From: Pseudoscleropodium purum | Lineage: Eukaryota; Streptophyta; Bryopsida; Hypnales; Brachytheciaceae | Assembly (NCBI GenBank): GCA_963969395.1 | Contig: OZ017798.1 | Span: 4,030,001-4,094,000 of the forward strand | Length of the DNA stretch: 64,000 nt | Direction: 5' to 3' | Shown: piece after piece, positions 58,018 to 64,000 of the stretch | Position numbering within the stretch: the stretch's first letter is position 1 | How the letters are laid out: the number at the start of each line of letters is the position of its first letter | The notes under the pieces: model-generated | Told to the model about the DNA's origin: nothing | Databases searched by the model: none | The model's input: only the letters and a program-made list of their open reading frames with translations | Program-made: the position numbers and the translations under genes

Positions 58018-59810
58018 CACTGTTGATTAGTCATTTAGGGGTTGTATTGAAAATTATGACTTTCTATTATTCATATGGTATTTTAGGTGCTTAGTTGAAA
58101 ACCTCACAGCTTTAAAATTTAGGACAAATATAGATTTGAAAAAGTTTATTCTAAATTATCTTCATATGCAATTTTATGACCCTATATGAATTAGCTATGA
58201 ATTATAAAAATGTTGAAAAATGGTAAACCTATAAGCAACCTTAGATTCTCATGATTGTCATGAGTAGAGGCTTTACATTTTTGGTAAGAATTTTTTAGGG
58301 ATTAGTTTTAGAAAGGGGGTGACAATTAGATACCCTATATACTAAACAATGAAATATTTTATTAGAGCTCTACATGCCAACTTCCTTTCATGTACAACAA
58401 ATTTCACCATTGTAAAGCTTTTTTTTTTTTTAAATAATGAAATTCTTTATTCAACTTCTTCATCTTCTTTATGGCAACAATTGAATTCAAAGAGGTTAGA
58501 GGTTCTAAGACAATATAACATTCAAGGCAAATTAACTACAAGAAAAATAAAATGTCCCTTATAAAATTAAGTTAACTACATAAAAATGTAATCAACTAAC
58601 TTAAAAAGAAATTTTATAATTAGATAAATATTACATTATTTTATATCAATAAAAATGAATAAACCACATTAGTAAATAATTAAAAACTCTAATAGTAAAT
58701 TGTGTGTTTCTATTTAATTACTATATCAAATCTAAATGCTCCAAAAGTGTCTAAAGATGATTTAAGCTTGGCCCACAATGCCCCTAAAATGCCTTAGAGT
58801 TTTTTTTGTGTTGGACCCAAGACATCTTCAAATTCTATTTGAAATTCAATCTAAAACTATTTGTGTATAAATTCTATGTTAATTTAAAATTGCGCATAAA
58901 GTTTTTTAATTAATTTTTTAATTTTCAAAATAAATGAAAAAATTACATCTACAAGAACTATAAGAAGACAAATTAAGCAAAATGAAGTTAGTAGAGTTAA
59001 AAGTCAAAATTCTAAAGTAGTAAGGAAAGAGATATCGGTGTAAAACATCTTTCATTATAGAAATCGATGAAAGGATCTAGGAAAGGCCATACTTTACACT
59101 TTGGCCCATGTATACATGGATTTATCAAATAAGAATCCTAAATAAGATAACGCATAAGGTATACAAGTGTACATAAATGAAAGAGTTTGTTGTAAAGACA
59201 TTGGGATGGAATATGCTCCCCTATGTTAGCATTGAAGTCATTAAGTGGTTAAATTTTTTAGTAAGACTTTTCCTTGATCAAGAAATATTGGTTGCTTATA
59301 GCCTTACTAGAAATATTAGCTTGTTTTTTTGGTAGCACATTAAAATATCAAGAGTTATTGTGTTTTGCATTAGATTTTGTACATAGCATGTAGCTACAAT
59401 GTGTTATAGCCATAGAAAACTTCCTACTCTATTATAAGAGGCTTTGGACTTTGGCACATTATCTTCCAACCTTGCTTTTTTAATAACAATATCCTCACCC
59501 TTCACATTATTGTAGATGTAGCTTTTATCAATACAAGGGTTCTTGTTGTCATGACCAAAATAAATGGGCACTCTTCTTGGTCATGATAGCAAACTCAAAT
59601 TTTTCCAATTGAATGTAAAAGTAGATTATGATATCCAAACTGAGCCTCTTTTTTTTCAATCAAGACTCAACATCCATCAAAATGACATTTTGTTTTCAAC
59701 TTCCCTATAGGACCTCTACACTTAGTGCCTAAATGTCTAAGGCCTTTTTCGAGATTCTAGGAATTTGATCTAAATTGAACAAAAATCCAACATTTTGATA
59801 CTTGGTATCA
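58018..59810. other. AT-rich spacer
   Basis: No supported gene; the longest frame (58,349-58,564) has no recognisable content. Confidence 0.45.
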
Positions 59811-60334
59811 ATTTTTTTTGAATTAAAACCATACAAATTAAAACTAGATATGTTAAAGATCACATAGGAAAAGAAAATACAATATCACTTATAGATTATA
59901 ATGTTTGATCATGAGGGGGTCAAAACTATGAAAGTGATTTGAAATCTTTCAATCCTCTTTTCACATGTCAAATCTAAAACATATGAAATTAAAGGACATA
60001 ATATGCATAACACAAATCAATTTACAGCTTCTCAAAATCTCTTGTACAATTTTTTAAAATGAATTTCTAATGTGAATTTTTCTCAAAGATCTAGTGTATT
60101 TGAGGGTCATTTCCAAGTGCTCTCAACACTACGGAAAGTCAAGATTACAATGGACACCCTTGCACAAAATCTTGAATAGAAATATCATAATGAATCATTT
60201 TCAAAATTGGATTTTTGATGCTAAAACTAAACTTCAAGAAAAAAATTTCAAAAAAATAAACTAATAAAAATAGCAACTTGGTTCAATTTCATTTAACTTC
60301 AAAGTATTGTTGACACCAGAATTTGGTGCCATAG
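59811..60334. repeat. Inverted repeat arm, right
   Basis: Inverse copy of 54,842-55,392; see that entry for the paired blocks. Confidence 0.7.
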
Positions 60335-61402
60335 GTATTTAAGGGTAAAAGATGTATTCAAAGGCAATATCTAGAAAATGACAAACATTTGGTGATAAGA
60401 TGTGTACACCCACAATCAACACTATCCACATTTGTACCAAAAAGCATCACAAAAACCTAGATATTGATTACACAAGATGTACACAATCAAAACATGGGAG
60501 TCTATGCTCTCATTGGTTTTGGTATTAGCTTAATACCTGGAGCCAGTATCCAACTTTAAAATTTACCCGTCACCCTGTCACCCTGGAGCATCCAACTGGG
60601 CGTCCAAGTGTCTTCCCAATTCATCCCTCCATGATCCTACGCTAACTTAGAGCTGTTTCCTGCTTATCTGACTAAGTTCGTTGTTTCTGTGAGAACCTTG
60701 TTTCCATTCAATAGCAATTATATAAGCAGCATTGAAGACTAAGCAGGCAGGCCTCATCTATTATATTAGCAAAAATGAGTAGAGTTGTAGCATCTTCACT
60801 GCTGTAATCCTCCAACCTAAGGTACCAGAGCATTAGCATTGGGTTCCTCCTCCGACTACCAGAACTGCCGCGGTTCGTCAGCACCAAACCTTGGTTAACC
60901 TCGAAGCTGCCAGCCTTACGATTCTGAAACTATTTCTCTTCAAAAGTCTAGGTTCAATCACTGAAGAACCCAATATATCTAATGCAGTAAGTCACCCAGC
61001 TGCAGTTGGTCTTTGGAATCCAGATTGTCCATGCGGGTACCAAGTTTCGGGTTCCGAAAATGGGCCTAGTTCACGGAATCAACTTCGATCTGTACAAGTA
61101 GAAGGCATCACACTACTTGTATGATCGAAACTTCTCCTTGACAATAGTGTCTGTATCTGAGTTCAGACACTAACTAGTACAGACCAGCATAGCCATACTC
61201 TGTCTGTACTGTACTGTACAGTACAGTACAGTACAGTACAGTGATGCGGGTAAGTAAGAGATCAAGATCAAGTCCACTTGAAATCAGTTCTCATCGCCGG
61301 ATTCATGGCTGATTGATGAACCCAATGCAACGTTCGTTCCTGCAATTGGATAAGACTATCCTGCGGCCTCAGTGCACACGATTGTGTGCTACTTTACCCT
61401 CT
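60335..61402. other. Spacer and 3' flank of the receptor gene
   Basis: 60,480-61,130 is more GC-balanced than the DNA to its left and holds a 77-codon plus-strand frame (60,891-61,124) without a recognised family. The last part is probably the 3' untranslated region of the receptor gene. Confidence 0.4.
61205..61242. repeat. (TGTAC/AGTAC)n palindromic microsatellite
   Basis: GTACT units switch to ACAGT units, giving a self-complementary pentanucleotide tract that could form a hairpin. Confidence 0.85.
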
Positions 61403-63877
61403 CTAATGGGTAGCAGGGGCTCGGAAACTATCCCCTCCCCTGAAGCTGTCCGATCCGCGGAAACTGCTCCCTCCCACGAAGTCCATAATTCTGCGCATAG
61501 ATTCGGTCCGAACGGCCGGGTGGTTTCTTTTCCGTCGGCGCCAATACACAGCGCCTGCCACCACAGCCAACAGAGCGACCGCACCAACGAGAGTACCGGC
61601 AATAATCCAAGCTTTGGTTCTGCTCGAAATCCCATTTGGGTTGGGTCCCGTATATGTCTGCAAAACGAGTGTAAACATTTCAACATAAGAAAGTAGAAAC
61701 GAAAGCTGCCAATAAAGTCTTCTGGTGCAGACTTCGACAGACTCCAAGTCTTTATGTAAATGACAAATTTGACAACAAAGCAACTACAGAATTGGAAGCA
61801 TATCGTACCGAATTTGGGGAATACTCGCTCCCAGGCGGTATAAGCAACTGTAAATTGCGCAAAGTGCCGTTCTTTATCTCGCCCTTGACCTGCACACGAA
61901 GTGTCCACCTTCAGAAAGATCTCCAGTAAGAGTATCTTGTACACGTTCTTGAAGTAGATCCGACACAAAATTCGATTTCCTAGGCCAGGTAGAGGAGGCA
62001 AGAGCAAGTTTTAAGGATAGACTCGATTATAAAGCAGGAAACTCTGTAACGTCAAAAAGCTTGCTGTCTCGTGCTGTGACCCAACTCTGAGTTCACAATG
62101 GAGCATTGAGAAGAACGAACTTCTCAAAGAGAATAAACCGGTTAAGCCGAAGGGAACAACAGGCAATCTCCCTGAAAGTGCAAGTTAAAAGTCGAGAGCA
62201 ATTCGGAAAAGCAACGACATGAGGGAGAGAGTTAGTTCATTGAGACGCACCTCCCAATACGAAGGCGTCAGGGAGACTAGATCATAAGCAGGGACCTCTG
62301 TCGCTACACTTCGACTACCAGTTGAAGGGTCAAACGAGACAATGCCGGTACAGCCTTCAAACTTAACAGCTCCAGGTCCGGAACCATTCAGCGCTCGAAA
62401 AACATTCTCTTTGGTGACGGTCACTTTTGCCTTGATGAGGTCATCGACAATGAAGAAGAAAGTTTGCACAGCGTCAATCAGGTGAGGTACGTATGAACGC
62501 GTTCTATTTTTTCCTTCTGAAGGAAAGCCTGGATAATTTTTAACTTTCCAATAAGTGTAAAACTTCTCACAAGCAGGGTTGTTGAGGATGTCGCCACCTG
62601 AAACCATTGTCAAGATTCGAGTGTGTCATACCAAACTTGTTTGACGCAGTACAATCTCTTCAATGACAAATAACCTTTGCATCTCTCTGTAGATAAAAGA
62701 GGCTTAATAGAAAGACAGGCATCCCATGAGCTGGGGCTTCCACTTATTGCATCTTGATCCTATAAGCCTGTGGGCCACTACGTTACACTTAACATGTTAA
62801 TCTTAGAATAACGACACCTAAGTGTAACGTTGTTTAGCTTCCGCAACTTTCAAGAAATTCAGATCCTTTCATCTTTGTCAACAGATTATAAGGTTTACAC
62901 AGGATACTATGCTCTAAGCAAGGTTGCGTAATACACCTACCATGTGGAGAAACTCCAATTTCTCCTTGCAGGGAGTTCACCAAATTAGGATCTGCAACAA
63001 ACCGACAACACTTCGAAATTCAGTACGAGAAACACATCATCAACATCGTCTGAAGTACTTAAGTTTGCTAATTTGGATTTCCTCTCAATTTGGGGAGTTG
63101 CACGTGTCAGGACGAAAGAGTCACACCTGTTGCGTTCGTATCTGCAGGATCAAAAGCCGTTACTCCATCTGTCCCGAAATACCAAAATGGAAATCTTATC
63201 CTGTCCTGTACATGAAGAGAAGTATTGTTACTCAAACCCCTGAACATTCTTAAAGACAACAGAAATATCAATTATACCAAGGAATAACAAATTAGAAAAG
63301 AGTTGCAGACATCACGTTTACTTCCACTCCATCTACATCGCAGTATACAAACCCTGATGCAAGACCCAGTTCGTACCAATTCATAAGCAGCTTTCCAAAT
63401 ATCATAGGCCTGAATTGGTTGCACAGCCATGATCACAAACTCATCCTTTCCAACTTTATCAAGGACACCCTTAAGCTCATTAGTGTCAATAGTTGAATTG
63501 TCACCCAAGTGGAGAAGATATGTATTTACAGTTGCCAAGGAACCCACAGCCTGCATGTGGAGAAACACGCTCATGAGTACATTAAAGCTGTGATATGCCA
63601 GAAATCATGACTCAGTAGCACGAACACCTGTAACATTTTCAACCGCATCGCCCCGTTGAATCTAGATAACCAACCGACATAACCAACGAGGACGGCTTAT
63701 TTCAATATGCTTTTGACGACCAAGGTGAGAGTGGGACTGCAGTAACTAACGTATGGATGCATCAGCAAATAATATCAAGTGAAAAGTACTGACGTCGACA
63801 ATATTCATGCCGAGGTTCATGCTGTAGTACTGCTGAGTTGTCAGCAATGTGAGACGTTTGATTTTCAGTTGCGCCAC
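61403..63877 (-). CDS. Single-pass receptor with periplasmic-binding-protein-like ectodomain (3' part)
   Basis: Eight exons read in frame: 63,877-63,794; 63,661-63,626; 63,550-63,377; 63,205-63,127; 62,991-62,941; 62,597-62,251; 61,889-61,809; 61,657-61,403 (368 codons and a TAG). The donor at 63,626 is atypical. The 5' exons lie outside the window. The ectodomain has features of the type-I periplasmic-binding fold (ANF receptor/LIVBP): D-E-F-V-I-M-A-V then the QAYDIWKAAYEL helix, FWYFGTDG, a Y-V-P-H-L-I-D-A-V-Q-T helix, a T-x-E-N-V-F-R-A-L helix and G-I-V-S-F-D. A 24-residue hydrophobic segment (AWIIAGTLVGAVALLAVVAG and on) is followed by WRRRKR and a short Ser/Phe/Arg tail with SFRG repeats. 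A cell-surface receptor for a small ligand is inferred; no kinase, cyclase or channel domain is present. Confidence 0.8.
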
Positions 63878-64000
63878 CTGAGATCAAGTTCACGTTAGAA
63901 AACCAGCGCAACAATGATGACAAGCCATGAATAATAACAAAATATTCATTTTCGGAGGAAAGAAATAGATGCTAGCAAACACAGAATTAAGTATTGATTA
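63878..64000 (-). other. Intron of the receptor gene running out of the window
   Basis: An acceptor CTCAG| lies next to the exon at 63,877; the remaining bases look intronic. Confidence 0.5.

Noticed and set aside
61403..63877. Bacterial contamination or transfer for the binding-protein domain
   Set aside because: The gene has eight in-frame exons with GT-AG borders and a eukaryotic-type single-pass anchor, and it is contiguous with plant DNA.

Overview
The window is nuclear DNA of a green-lineage (streptophyte) eukaryote, most likely a non-seed land plant such as a moss or other bryophyte. The evidence is a plant-type mitochondrial QCR8, a plastid-type SET-domain methyltransferase, a typical plant CACTA transposon, short GT-AG introns, and an overall AT-rich, repeat-laden background. 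The species is an inference; no sequence here fixes it.

Layout. 1-11,105 is AT-rich and repetitive, with no convincing intact gene. It holds an LTR-like repeat (1-720), a minus-strand promoter (TATA box near 1,890) preceded by four exact 50-bp units rich in heat-shock elements (1,951-2,150), a ~430-bp dispersed element (6,385-6,815) and an (AT)n tract. 11,114-36,499 is one 25.4-kb mobile element with 10-bp terminal inverted repeats, a perfect 8-bp target duplication, and GC-rich clusters of a GTCCGCC-type motif at both ends and upstream of each of its three genes. The cargo is a broken RING-H2/coiled-coil gene (minus), an intact low-complexity Gly/Ser/Tyr-rich protein whose N-terminal domain is paralogous to that of the RING gene, and a divergent protein-kinase-like gene with one in-frame TGA. 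No transposase was recognised among them. A complete 13.7-kb CACTA transposon (20,391-34,103, 3-bp target duplication GCG) is inserted in this element's GC-rich tandem array. It has a TNP2 gene carrying several nonsense codons and a tnpA-like locus that contains a degenerate FCP1/HAD phosphatase domain. An LTR-like repeat lies inside an intron of that locus, so the nesting order can be read.

36.8-64 kb carries four host genes with clean intron-exon structure, separated by AT-rich repeats: a 13-exon SET-domain methyltransferase (plus), QCR8 (minus, convergent with it), the spliceosomal HAT-repeat protein Crooked neck/CLF1 (minus, 7 exons), and the 3' half of a single-pass membrane receptor with a type-I periplasmic-binding-protein ectodomain (minus, 5' end beyond the window). 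The spacers include a 1.5-kb fold-back element, a pair of ~0.5-kb inverted repeats 4.4 kb apart, and two copies of a long AT-rich repeat, one holding a 427-bp insertion with an 8-bp duplication.

The host genes are housekeeping genes and show no functional link to one another. The candidate undescribed system is the 25-kb cargo element: its genes share one upstream sequence signature with its termini, two of them share a protein domain, and its third is an unusual kinase. Coordinates of splice sites and domains were read by eye; all family assignments come from motif recognition, not searches.
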